Below, one piece after another: positions 14,880 through 22,386 of a stretch of DNA of 26,469 nt (its first letter is position 1; every line of letters starts with the position of its first letter). The translations under genes were made by a program, and so were the position numbers. Below the pieces are notes generated by a model, which ran no database searches, was not told where the DNA came from, and saw only the letters and a program-made list of their open reading frames with translations. Origin of the DNA: a virus; the IMG/VR virus record IMGVR_UViG_3300021963_000565, positions 1 to 26,469 of that record, one strand, 5' to 3'.

Positions 14880-16550
14880 TTATTGAATAGGTTTATGGTA
14901 TCGTAGGTTGTAGGTTAAATTCACTGAATCACCTGTGGCCGATGAAATATATTCAACATCGCCATTGCCGGGATTGACACGGAATGTTACATAAGTTTCG
15001 CCAGTCTCATTGTATTCTTCATCATATACATAACTACCACCAATGCGTGATGCTCTTAGGACACCACTGCGTTGTTGATTGTTGTGTGTTAATGTATAGT
15101 CAAAGGTCAAATTTTGATAGCTCGGCGGTATGTATTTAACTCCCGAGTCAGTGAAGCTTGCAGAATCTGTTAGAGTTGTTGCATAGCCAATGCCGGTAGT
15201 ATAATGTCCCAGTATTAGACCTTTTTCTTCATTGGTAACAATACAATCATAATCGTTTAATTCAATGTTAGGGAAGTATTCAAAATCAGTGGTACTACGA
15301 TCGCATGAGTCAGCGGTACTATAATTTCCATCGCTGTTAAATGTAATAACAGGACTAACTGCATGCCCTTGCCACTCCACAGGATTGTTTGCAACATAAT
15401 CGGCCAGGCCCGAGCCAGTGAACATATTAGAGTTTGACATTACACCAAAACATGCTTCGCCGCAGTAGATTGCTTCATGCGACGAATAACGGAAATAATT
15501 GTCTTGGATGGTAATACCGAATGAGTTGTAAGCCGGACTGTCTCTACCAATTACAATGTTATGATAATTATGATCGAAGTAACAAGTATTGATACTTGTG
15601 CCCAGTGTCTCACCATTGATTTCAATGCCGTAGTTGATGTCAAAGAAGTCACATTGTGTAAAACTTACGTTACGAATTTGTTGATATATTGATGCATTAT
15701 TCATACACACCCCAGCAATACCTGTGCCTCGGTCTGACGTAAAGTAATCCAAGCCCGAACCATTGCCGTATCCGTCCTCGGCATCGGGCTGTACCCAAGG
15801 TGTAATGCCACGGAACATACAACGTGAGAAGGTTGCTGTGTAGCAACCGTCAATTAAAACACAACTCTGATTGTAATCTTCGTTTAGTTGTTCAAATCCC
15901 AGATCAGCTAAGTGGTATTCAGCAATGTCCGGTGTGTTACCATCCTCGTCATCTCCGCCAAATTCTGACCCGCTTTGTCCGAAGCTGTCCACAAACTGTG
16001 CCAGTGCGCCTGCAAAGGATCCTGATATAATTGATGTACGTTTACCTTCACCTTGCAATCGAATGAATGGCGGAATATTTAATGTTGCAGAAATTACATA
16101 GTTTCCCGACGGGAATAGAATAGTTCTATGCTTGTTACTAAGCAATTGAATTTGATTTGTTGCAAACACACGATCCATGGCACGTTGGATTGCTGCCGTA
16201 TCGTCATCTACACCGTTGCCTGTTGCCCCAAAGTCTTTGATAGATACAATGTCATCAAGTTTATCCTGTAGTGTACGAACCACAGGATGCAAACTGTCGG
16301 GACCTGTTACTACTTCAAAACCCGCGGCCAAGCCTTTAAATGTGTATGTATCAAAGAATGATAACAAGTCACTGTTTGCAGTTAAAATCTCTGTTACACC
16401 TTCACTAGGTGCACCTTCTGCGAGAGTTCCGTTACCGATGAACAAACGTCGAGTATCAACACTCCACCCCATCTCAGCTGACGCTAACTGCGGTAGATCT
16501 TGTTGAAGACCTCTACGTAATTGTATTTGTGATATTTGTACAATAGCCAT
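14880..16550 (-). CDS. Tail spike with pectate-lyase-type beta helix
   Basis: 556 residues. Residues 1-50 resemble the N-terminal virion-binding domain of phage receptor-binding proteins (ISQIQLRRG ... ASAEMGWSVDTRRLFIGNGT, like Bordetella phage Mtd). From ~100 a Pectate_lyase_3 start is clear: VSIKDFGATGNGVDDDTAAIQRAMD, then repeats of short strands and turns (FPSGNYVI, IRLQGEGKRTSI, FSRCMFRGI, SINTCYFDHNYHNI, ITIQDNYFRY) typical of a right-handed beta helix. C-terminal ~430-556 is a beta-rich domain. It should bind and perhaps cut a host surface polysaccharide. Driven by the late box at 16572 with a ribosome site ACAGGA. Confidence 0.87.
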   Translation of the reverse strand: MAIVQISQIQLRRGLQQDLPQLASAEMGWSVDTRRLFIGNGTLAEGAPSEGVTEILTANSDLLSFFDTYTFKGLAAGFEVVTGPDSLHPVVRTLQDKLDDIVSIKDFGATGNGVDDDTAAIQRAMDRVFATNQIQLLSNKHRTILFPSGNYVISATLNIPPFIRLQGEGKRTSIISGSFAGALAQFVDSFGQSGSEFGGDDEDGNTPDIAEYHLADLGFEQLNEDYNQSCVLIDGCYTATFSRCMFRGITPWVQPDAEDGYGNGSGLDYFTSDRGTGIAGVCMNNASIYQQIRNVSFTQCDFFDINYGIEINGETLGTSINTCYFDHNYHNIVIGRDSPAYNSFGITIQDNYFRYSSHEAIYCGEACFGVMSNSNMFTGSGLADYVANNPVEWQGHAVSPVITFNSDGNYSTADSCDRSTTDFEYFPNIELNDYDCIVTNEEKGLILGHYTTGIGYATTLTDSASFTDSGVKYIPPSYQNLTFDYTLTHNNQQRSGVLRASRIGGSYVYDEEYNETGETYVTFRVNPGNGDVEYISSATGDSVNLTYNLRYHKPIQ

Positions 16551-16571
16551 GCTTAAATCCTGTCTTTTTAG

Positions 16572-16579
16572 TATTTATG
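16572..16579 (-). promoter_or_regulatory. T4-late-type promoter CATAAATA for the tail spike
   Basis: CATAAATA, 21 bases ahead of the tail spike ATG, followed by CTAAAAAG and a ribosome site. The expected start is near 16566, giving a leader of about 16 bases. Confidence 0.55.
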
Positions 16580-16589
16580 AACTACTGTA

Positions 16590-17579
16590 TTAGACGGGTG
16601 TTAGTTTAAATAGCTTCTTAGGTAAATGCTCTTGTGCAGGAATTAATGTGCTGTCACTGTACATAAATCCACACATATTGCAGGTATTTTCCGGCTCTTT
16701 TTGTCTAGCAAACCAAGCATCAATTTCAGATTCTGTGGCTTCCATGCCAATGGATTCGTATTGACTATAATAGTCGGACCAGTCTTCATCTGACTGTAAG
16801 TTAAATGTGTCTAGTGTTTGATTTAATACTGCCCGGGGCGGACATTTATACAATCTACCCCGATATAACTGTACATAATTCTTAATGTGGCACTCACGAT
16901 GATTTTCCAACTTGGCTGTTTCATTATTGTAATCATGCCAGGGTTTTAGTTCGCTGCCGCGGCCTTGGTAATGGCTAACAAAATGGTCAGCATATTGTCG
17001 GGTAATACTTATTACTGTTAAATTTGCATGTTCACTGGGGGCATTTCTTAGCATTTTATATTCTTTGTGTCCTTTAGAATATGTTGCACTATCTACCCAC
17101 CAAAATTTACGTCGTGGCCACTTTTTAACTGCTGCGTCACAAATCAACGTTGCTAAAGTATCAACATTATATTGTAATAAACTAGAATATGGTTCAGTTA
17201 ATGTATGATGTGTCACGCTTAGACACAAACCGTTGTCTATAAATAATTCAGTGATGTGATCAAACAACTTGTCTAAAAAATAGCCGTTAGTACTCAACCA
17301 AATTGGCATACGAGAGCCGGTCACTGTTGTGGGCCAGGCAGAGGTTACTAGTCTAATCCAATCTCTGAGTTGCGGATGCATCATCGGCTCACCGCCAAAT
17401 AAATGTATTTTTCTTGGTTCTATATATTTTGACCAAAAATTAATTGCATCTGCAGATTCGTTGACATCAACAAGTCCATTGATTTCCCGGTGATTGCTAA
17501 ATGTACAACACCCTTCGCAACTTAGTTGACAACTGCGAATAATTACTACGTCTAAAACATCTACTATGTGCTTTGTCAT
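16590..17579 (-). CDS. Radical SAM enzyme with an auxiliary Cys domain
   Basis: 329 residues. The [4Fe-4S] motif CX3CX2C is at Cys17-Cys21-Cys24 (RSCQLSCEGC), followed by GGEP at 62-65 for SAM binding and WLSTNGY at ~94. The C-terminal part has Cys230, Cys246 and the pair Cys300-Cys303 (ENTCNMCG), which fits a twitch/SPASM-like domain holding one more cluster. Such enzymes often modify peptides or proteins; others act on small molecules. No precursor peptide is seen nearby. The start overlaps the nuclease stop by 4 bases (ATGA). Neighbours are the tail spike and a glycosyltransferase, so a surface or virion modification is a possibility only. It needs Fe-S clusters, and the phage has its own IscU/IscA about 2 kb away. 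Confidence 0.87.
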   Translation of the reverse strand: MTKHIVDVLDVVIIRSCQLSCEGCCTFSNHREINGLVDVNESADAINFWSKYIEPRKIHLFGGEPMMHPQLRDWIRLVTSAWPTTVTGSRMPIWLSTNGYFLDKLFDHITELFIDNGLCLSVTHHTLTEPYSSLLQYNVDTLATLICDAAVKKWPRRKFWWVDSATYSKGHKEYKMLRNAPSEHANLTVISITRQYADHFVSHYQGRGSELKPWHDYNNETAKLENHRECHIKNYVQLYRGRLYKCPPRAVLNQTLDTFNLQSDEDWSDYYSQYESIGMEATESEIDAWFARQKEPENTCNMCGFMYSDSTLIPAQEHLPKKLFKLTPV

Positions 17580-18289
17580 TGGTTTGTTTGGTAATAAAGT
17601 TCTACACGTTTATTCCATTCATTGCTCCAATGATTAAACTCATCTCCTTCAATGACAAATTCAAGATATTCTGGTGTCGAATAGGTGTTGTCTTCAAGTA
17701 ATTTAGGCTGTACAGCCATTAAAATTACACCTTGATTAATTTCGGTGCCGTGCATATTGTTGTGAGCTTGAGCATAGGCACATAACTGTAAAAAGTAATC
17801 ACCGATGTATTCACGCTTCTTGGGTTTGTTACTTTGTTTAAAGTCCATAATAGCAGGACGACCTTTCCATATTCCAAGACAATCTGTAGTTCCTGCATAC
17901 AGTCCGCTGTAATATAAAGGAACCTCCACTCCCCAAAATTCGTCTACATTACAAAGTCCTTTAAGTATAACTTCAGCAGCCATAAACCAGCTAGGGTGTG
18001 CGTACGGATTACCTGGCAGAGGTTTCAACTCGTCACTTAATACATAACTCTCTAAATAGCTATGCATCCGTGTTCCGCGATTTGCGGCTTCTGTGGTAAT
18101 TTGTTGTGCTTTTTGCTCACCAATGGCCTTGCGCCAATTGGCCAATGCTTGTCGAGATTCTTCACTTTTAGTTTTATCCAGTATAGTCGTAACACTAGGG
18201 ACTTTGCTGCCGTCTGGAAGGCAATAATGTCTTTTGCCGTCGATTGTGGTTCTATCACAGGGGGTGTAATTGTATCGTGTAATTATCAT
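17576..18289 (-). CDS. PD-(D/E)XK nuclease, RecB/Cas4-like
   Basis: 237 residues from MIITRYNYTPCDRTT; an upstream TTG at 18322 would add 11 residues that do not resemble the family. The nuclease core is visible: RGTRMHSYLE with His76, VEVPLY with Glu122, GTTDCLGIW with Asp136, IMDFKQ with Asp149 and Lys151, and YFLQLCAYA with Gln168 and Tyr172, i.e. RecB-type motifs. The N-terminal LPDGSKVPSVTTIL is shared with phage exonucleases of this type. There is no C-terminal Cys set, so no Cas4/AddB iron-sulfur cluster. Likely a single-strand or end-processing exonuclease in phage DNA replication or recombination. Confidence 0.85.
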   Translation of the reverse strand: MIITRYNYTPCDRTTIDGKRHYCLPDGSKVPSVTTILDKTKSEESRQALANWRKAIGEQKAQQITTEAANRGTRMHSYLESYVLSDELKPLPGNPYAHPSWFMAAEVILKGLCNVDEFWGVEVPLYYSGLYAGTTDCLGIWKGRPAIMDFKQSNKPKKREYIGDYFLQLCAYAQAHNNMHGTEINQGVILMAVQPKLLEDNTYSTPEYLEFVIEGDEFNHWSNEWNKRVELYYQTNQ

Positions 18290-18291
18290 TC

Positions 18292-18299
18292 TATAAATA
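18292..18299 (+). promoter_or_regulatory. T4-late-type promoter TATAAATA on the plus strand
   Basis: Exact TATAAATA, 6 bases ahead of the ATG at 18306. With T4 late spacing (start 6 bases after the box) the transcript would begin at about 18305, so the mRNA would be leaderless. Confidence 0.55.
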
Positions 18300-18305
18300 C
18301 TTATT

Positions 18306-19373
18306 ATGAGTTTTTCAATCAAGGTGTTAAATCAACACCGCAGTGAGTTTAATTTTTCTAAGATATCTGTTAATAGTAATTATAACATAATTATGCATTG
18401 TGTCTATGACCTCAATGTCCACTTTGATGAGGAGCTTGAGTTTTTAAAAGATTCTGCTCTAGATTCAAACACTATTGTAATACTATGGCATGCTGTAGAA
18501 CAAGGTGTATGGAATAATGAATGGATATCAAAATTAAATACTGTTATTAAAAATGCCCCATATCGTTTGATTTATGTAACTGGTTGCAGTCATCAAGTTA
18601 ACATTAAAGATTTTTTTGATATTAAATTTGAAGTTAAGTTTTTACCCATCTTTGATATACGTGCAACTGATATGTTTTCCCTGGGGCCAATTGTAGTCAG
18701 TGCTTATAAACAAAAATCTTATATGTTTATCAATGCCGCTGATGCTGCACATCGACGACATATTTTTGGAACATTACTACAAAACAATTTATTAGATAAA
18801 GGCAATGTAAGTTATCAATGTTGTCGTGGGAAAATTTCAGCCAGTAGAGATTTTGAAATTCAACGAGGGTTTACTGTTAACCAACTTGAGCATTCAAATT
18901 TTCTATTTAATATAACAGATCCTGTTCTGCCCATGTTGATTGATGATAGCACAGTTGCTTCACGCTTGCCTAGGAGATTGTTTTTAGATTGTTACCTAGG
19001 AATCATTGGAGAAACACATTTTGTAAATATCCCCAATTCTTTTAATACTAGTTTTGTCACTGAAAAAACATTTAACGCAATAGCAAACAATCAAATGTTT
19101 ATCATAGTCGGACATGCAGGTAGTTTAGATTTATTAAGATCATTGGGGTATAAAACATTCGATACTGTAATCAATGAGAGTTATGACACGATCTTAAACA
19201 ACGGAGATCGACTAGAAGCTGTAAGCAAAGAAATTGTTAGATTTTTGGCCAGGCCATTCAATGAGATAAAAGAAGATTATATTAAAGTTTCAAACATTAT
19301 TAAACATAACAGAGATCTTGTTTTTTCACAAAGTTTAGAATCTAGAATGCAACTTCTAGTAGATCAACTATAA
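18306..19373 (+). CDS. Glycosyltransferase-like protein, the only plus-strand gene
   Basis: 355 residues. The C-terminal third contains FNTSFVTEKTFNAIANNQMFIIVGHAG (~246-272), the E-K-x-F ... P/F-I-x-x-G pattern of fucosyltransferase/exostosin-type glycosyltransferases that binds the sugar nucleotide. An N-terminal Rossmann-like part (VILWHAVEQGVW, LIYVTGCSHQ) fits a GT-B fold. It is AT-rich (many Asn, Ile, Lys, Phe) compared with its neighbours and runs against them, ending head to head with IscA (one base between stops), which suggests it was acquired separately. It could glycosylate host surface or phage components. The start has no ribosome site; ATG30 (18393) is an alternative but also lacks one. 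Confidence 0.6.
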   Translation: MSFSIKVLNQHRSEFNFSKISVNSNYNIIMHCVYDLNVHFDEELEFLKDSALDSNTIVILWHAVEQGVWNNEWISKLNTVIKNAPYRLIYVTGCSHQVNIKDFFDIKFEVKFLPIFDIRATDMFSLGPIVVSAYKQKSYMFINAADAAHRRHIFGTLLQNNLLDKGNVSYQCCRGKISASRDFEIQRGFTVNQLEHSNFLFNITDPVLPMLIDDSTVASRLPRRLFLDCYLGIIGETHFVNIPNSFNTSFVTEKTFNAIANNQMFIIVGHAGSLDLLRSLGYKTFDTVINESYDTILNNGDRLEAVSKEIVRFLARPFNEIKEDYIKVSNIIKHNRDLVFSQSLESRMQLLVDQL

Positions 19374-19374
19374 A

Positions 19375-19695
19375 CTATACTCTGAAACTTTCACCACATC
19401 CGCAACGATCTCTTTCATTGGGGTTGTTAAATTGAAATCCTTCGTTTAGCCCCTGCCGTACATAATCTATTTCCATGCCCTGCATGTATGCAGAGCTTTT
19501 TGGATCCACAAATAATTTACAACCGTTACAATCTATGCAAATATCTTCTACCTTGGGGTTGTCAACATACTCAAGTACGTAGGCAAGACCCGAACAACCA
19601 GTTGTTTTAACACCTAAACGAATTCCTTGTCCAGATCCACGACGGTGGAGTACTTGTTGTACTTTTTGTGCTGCCTTGGTTGTTATGGATATCAA
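19375..19695 (-). CDS. iscA: A-type iron-sulfur carrier protein with an extra Cys triad
   Basis: 106 residues, like E. coli IscA. Conserved ligands are all present: Cys34 (TTGCSGLAY), Cys98 and Cys100 (DRCGCGESF). Between them E. coli has EDIVFEDKGVKVVVD, while this protein has DICIDCNGCKLFVD: extra Cys53, Cys56 and Cys59 (CX2CX2C). A-type carriers bind [2Fe-2S] or [4Fe-4S] clusters and pass them to client enzymes; the triad might bind another metal or cluster, not known from the family. Start overlaps the IscU stop by 4 bases (ATGA). No HscA/HscB/ferredoxin/IscS genes are seen, so host partners are needed. Confidence 0.9.
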   Translation of the reverse strand: MISITTKAAQKVQQVLHRRGSGQGIRLGVKTTGCSGLAYVLEYVDNPKVEDICIDCNGCKLFVDPKSSAYMQGMEIDYVRQGLNEGFQFNNPNERDRCGCGESFRV

Positions 19696-20072
19696 TGCTT
19701 TTTCCTATAATCCTCAACTGCGGCTTTGATGGCATCTTCTGCTAATATACTACAGTGGATTTTGACTGGTGGTAGTGCTAGCTCTTCGGCGATTTCGGAG
19801 TTTTTAATTTCTCCGGCTCGGTTGATGTGCATGCCTTTGACCCACTCCGTAATGAGGCTCGAACTCGCGATAGCCGATCCGCAGCCATACGTTTTAAATT
19901 TCGCATCTGTAATAATACCTGTATCATGATCAACCTTTATTTGTAGTTTCATTACGTCACCGCAAGCAGGTGCGCCAACCATACCAGTACCAATATCAGT
20001 ATCACTCTTGTCAAAAGATCCGACATTCCTGGGATTTTCATAGTGATCAATTACTTTGTTTGAATAGGCCAT
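19692..20072 (-). CDS. iscU: Iron-sulfur scaffold protein
   Basis: 126 residues, close to E. coli IscU (128). Cluster ligands Cys37 (PACGDVM, with Asp39), Cys64 (YGCGSAI) and Cys107 (KIHCSIL) are all kept. The LPPVK motif (100-104) that docks the chaperone HscA is also kept, so this phage protein could be unloaded by the host HscA/HscB. It receives sulfur from IscS, which is not in the window. Start overlaps the stop of the His-rich gene by one base (TAATG). Together with IscA it could raise Fe-S supply during infection, e.g. for the radical SAM enzyme at 16590. Confidence 0.94.
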   Translation of the reverse strand: MAYSNKVIDHYENPRNVGSFDKSDTDIGTGMVGAPACGDVMKLQIKVDHDTGIITDAKFKTYGCGSAIASSSLITEWVKGMHINRAGEIKNSEIAEELALPPVKIHCSILAEDAIKAAVEDYRKKH

Positions 20073-20374
20073 TATTGTGTACAGGTTCTTTCGCGGTAGA
20101 TCTTACCGTCGAGTGTTTGGATTTCTTTCCAAGGTGTGCAAGACTCTTGTGGCACATAGATAGGCTGTTGTTGTACAATCACTGTTTCTGCTTGTGCAGG
20201 ACGATTGGCAATGGCAGCACCTACTACGCCACCAATGATAATAGGAACAACCCAGTTTCCCTGACCATAGTGTCTGGCATGGCCATGATGGCCGTGGTGT
20301 CCATGTCGCCAATGTTGTGCCATTGCCGGACCAGTGGCCAATGTTAATAATACAATTGCTAAAACTTTTTTCAT
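20072..20374 (-). CDS. His-rich exported protein with glycine-rich segment
   Basis: 100 residues. Sec signal peptide MKKVLAIVLLTLATGPAMAQ (cleavage after AMA), then a His/Gly tract HWRHGHHGHHGHARHYGQG able to bind metals, a Gly-rich hydrophobic segment WVVPIIIGGVVGAAIA (glycine zipper-like), and a C-terminal part with two Cys (ESCTPW, ERTCTQ). Similar domain orders occur in bacterial outer or inner membrane small proteins with YxxGxW/glycine-zipper motifs. The gene has a strong ribosome site (AGGAGAGCAAC) and heads the operon with iscU and iscA. Metal handling in the periplasm is a reasonable guess but not shown. Confidence 0.8.
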   Translation of the reverse strand: MKKVLAIVLLTLATGPAMAQHWRHGHHGHHGHARHYGQGNWVVPIIIGGVVGAAIANRPAQAETVIVQQQPIYVPQESCTPWKEIQTLDGKIYRERTCTQ

Positions 20375-20406
20375 GTTGCTCTCCTAGAGTATAATAATAT
20401 AACGCC

Positions 20407-20436
20407 TTAGGCAACAAATACGTTGACTTAGCCTAA
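20407..20436. repeat. Inverted repeat in the leader of the Fe-S operon
   Basis: TTAGGC at 20407-20412 pairs with GCCTAA at 20431-20436 across 18 bases. CTAAG blocks also occur at 20403-20411, 20425-20433 and 20463-20471. In the RNA it could form a stem between the start site and the ribosome site; on DNA it could be an operator. Confidence 0.4.
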
Positions 20437-20445
20437 TCATACCTC

Positions 20446-20474
20446 ATTATAAGATATTTATAGGCCTTAGTCAA
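20446..20474 (-). promoter_or_regulatory. Combined sigma70 and T4-late promoter of the Fe-S operon
   Basis: TTGACT (20469-20474), 17 bases, TATAAT (20446-20451): a near-consensus sigma70 promoter. The spacer contains an exact TATAAATA (20455-20462). The operon could therefore be read early by host polymerase and again late. Confidence 0.75.
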
Positions 20475-20487
20475 TGATTCTTGTGGG

Positions 20488-20919
20488 TTATTTGGCTGCC
20501 GCTTTGGCTGCCATTTTGGATACAATTTTACTTGGGTCACCTGCAGGTGCTGATCTTGCACCCAGTGGGTCAGTATCATCTACTGTGTTTTCCGGCGGAG
20601 ACAAATAAATGTACTTCTCTCCAGTTTTTGGGTCATCTTTGATGTCTTTGATCAATTCTTTAACTGCTCCATTGGAGGACATTGCGTCATCTAATGCGGC
20701 AAAGTTAAATGCTTCGTTTCCGGGAATATCACGTACACGTTCAATAACTGTGTTGACTTTAACACGGGGAGTGACCGCACCACTTTGCTCGGCTTGGTGA
20801 CGCAATAATTCTAGAGCGGTGATCAAAGCGGCATCGCCGCGAGCATCTGCTTCGTCTTCGATTGATTCATTGGGGGTACCAAATACATCACTCTCTAGAA
20901 TAATTTCATGAATACGCAT
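20488..20919 (-). CDS. Structural or head-core type protein, 143 residues
   Basis: The protein begins MRIHEIILESDVFGTPNESIEDEADARGDAALITALELL and is acidic, helical and Ala/Asp-rich, with no catalytic motif. The N-terminus IILE-S fits the T4 prohead protease rule (L/I-x-E before A/G/S). Its ATG lies one base after the stop of the gene upstream. Content and neighbour suggest a scaffold or internal head protein; it may instead be a virion protein of unknown place. Confidence 0.7.
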   Translation of the reverse strand: MRIHEIILESDVFGTPNESIEDEADARGDAALITALELLRHQAEQSGAVTPRVKVNTVIERVRDIPGNEAFNFAALDDAMSSNGAVKELIKDIKDDPKTGEKYIYLSPPENTVDDTDPLGARSAPAGDPSKIVSKMAAKAAAK

Positions 20920-20920
20920 A

Positions 20921-21637
20921 TCAACGACGTGCTCGGCCTAGGTCTTCTTCACCACCTGCAGCTGCATCTGTGGCATCAAATCCATCAGTGGGAGTATCAA
21001 ACTCAGAACCCATGCCGCCATCAACGGGCATGTCTGCATCAAAATCGCTGTCACCGGCCATTGGGTCTACGCCCATGTCAGTTGCGCCGCCTAGGTCCAT
21101 TTCGCCACCGCCAACATCTTCGCCGGCTAATGTACGTACTGAATTGTCTGCTGTTTCACGACCAGATTGTAGTGCTTGATACAATGTGTCTAACACTGGG
21201 CGTACTGCATTTTTAAATGCTTCGCTTTGTTCTGATCCAATTTGGTCACGGATAGTATCTACTAGTGCAGGTACTTGTTCGTTTTGAATCTTGCTAACTT
21301 TTTCAAGCATGTCTTGAATACTGTCAACAATGTCTTTGGCGGCCAAAACAGCTTCGCTACGACCCATTTCACTTTCAAACAAACCTTGCTCGCTGCCCAA
21401 CCATTTATCAAGGCCTTCTTTAACCAGCATCAATTCCATGTACTTTGGATTCTTTTCAGCAGTATGACTACCAAAAGATTTTTTAATCTGTACAATATTT
21501 TCTCTTAGTGCTTTACTCAAACGTTGAGCTTTGGCGTAAGTTAAATTATCATAGTCGATTGTGAAGCCAAAGCGGCTTTCAGTGATTTTGTTAATTTTTT
21601 GAGGTGTTACCTCAGTGTGCATTTCGGAGAGTCTCAT
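20921..21637 (-). CDS. Head-core or scaffold-like protein, 238 residues
   Basis: The N-terminal half is helical and charged (RFGFTIDYDNLTYAKAQRLSKALRENI; KNPKYMELMLVKEGLDKWL), blocks I recall in marine T4-like phages without firm naming. The C-terminal ~65 residues are low-complexity and very acidic with Gly and Asp (GGGEMDLGGATDMGVDPMAGDSDFDADM), as in scaffolding proteins. No membrane segment. Prohead core is my best guess; a neck or tail role cannot be ruled out. Confidence 0.75.
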   Translation of the reverse strand: MRLSEMHTEVTPQKINKITESRFGFTIDYDNLTYAKAQRLSKALRENIVQIKKSFGSHTAEKNPKYMELMLVKEGLDKWLGSEQGLFESEMGRSEAVLAAKDIVDSIQDMLEKVSKIQNEQVPALVDTIRDQIGSEQSEAFKNAVRPVLDTLYQALQSGRETADNSVRTLAGEDVGGGEMDLGGATDMGVDPMAGDSDFDADMPVDGGMGSEFDTPTDGFDATDAAAGGEEDLGRARR

Positions 21638-21674
21638 AGTTGTTTATTCCCAAACTTATATGTTATATTTAGTC

Positions 21675-22214
21675 TTATTCCCAAACTTTGTTGAACTTCG
21701 CATACCTTTGTATTTTCAATATTTTGTCCTTGGCGTCTTCTAGCTGTTTTTCTGACACTTCTAGTCTGGCCTGACGAATATCTACAATATCATATTCTTT
21801 TCTAGCTCGAGCACGTTCTTGACTACGGCGCATTGCTGTTATATCTGTGCTATTTTTATTTATTTCCATGTCTAACTGCATGATTTCTCTGGCAGTTTTT
21901 ATTTGGTTTTTAATGCTGTAAACTGTGTACAGTATAGCATTTATTTTGTTATCAAACAAGTGTAAAAATTCCTTGTTTGCATCATGCAATTCACAGGTTT
22001 TGTTTTTGTTTACAATTAATGTATATGTACCAATTTTATAACCATTGTTTGTTGGAATACAAATAGGTGTTTTGTTACGTTGGAGACTGCCCAATTCTTT
22101 GGTAGTCCAATGCTTAATATAGTCCGCAGCTAGATTAGTCATTTGCCGCATTTCAGGCGGCAAATGTGATTTTGTTTTTTTAGCGGATTTTCTTTTTGTA
22201 GGAGATTTGGCCAT
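21675..22214 (-). CDS. Phage protein with basic N-terminus and coiled coil, 179 residues
   Basis: The start MAKSPTKRKSAKKTKS (22214) is preferred; an upstream start at 22223 adds only three residues. A Lys-rich N-terminus suggests nucleic acid contact. The middle (YIKHWTTKELGSLQRNKTPICIPTNNGYKIGTYTLIVNKNKTCEL) looks like a beta domain. Residues ~85-165 form long charged helices, probably coiled coil (LEVSEKQLEDAKDKILKIQRY). It overlaps the gene upstream by about 35 bases. No family identified. Confidence 0.75.
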   Translation of the reverse strand: MAKSPTKRKSAKKTKSHLPPEMRQMTNLAADYIKHWTTKELGSLQRNKTPICIPTNNGYKIGTYTLIVNKNKTCELHDANKEFLHLFDNKINAILYTVYSIKNQIKTAREIMQLDMEINKNSTDITAMRRSQERARARKEYDIVDIRQARLEVSEKQLEDAKDKILKIQRYAKFNKVWE

Positions 22215-22386
22215 TGTTTGCACGATGCACTATGTCTTGCATCACTAGTTGATTCATTATTACTTGTTCTCTTTCGTCTAGAGAATTCTTATTGATATTT
22301 GGCTCATGATCAAAACGTCCAAGCAAGTCTGCTTGCTCGTTGGTTATACCAATTTGAACGTTGTTGAGTAGTTCTACTATTTTCAT
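22180..22386 (-). CDS. Small conserved-type phage protein, 68 residues
   Basis: It begins MKIVELLNNVQIGITNEQAD and has the block LLGRFDHEPNINKNSLDEREQVIMNQLVMQDIVHR, which I recall in short proteins of pelagiphages. All-helical, polar, no catalytic motif. Its start overlaps the stop of the coiled-coil/TM gene (ATGA-type) and its end overlaps the next gene, so three genes are translationally linked. Confidence 0.78.
   Translation of the reverse strand: MKIVELLNNVQIGITNEQADLLGRFDHEPNINKNSLDEREQVIMNQLVMQDIVHRANNGQISYKKKIR

Noticed and set aside
11030-15900. TTCGAATC and TTCAAATCC strings resembling tRNA T-loops.
   Set aside because: They lie in coding frames of nrdB and the tail spike and have no acceptor or anticodon stem around them.
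14880-16550. Mtd-like N-terminus suggesting a diversity-generating retroelement.
   Set aside because: No reverse transcriptase, template repeat or C-type lectin domain is seen in the window; the body is a beta helix.
17576-18289. Cas4 identity for the PD-(D/E)XK protein.
   Set aside because: It lacks the four Cys that bind the Fe-S cluster of Cas4 and no CRISPR genes are near.
20423-20452. TTGACT with TATAAG on the plus strand, a possible antisense promoter.
   Set aside because: Spacer of 19 and poor -10; it would only read into the opposite strand of the head gene.
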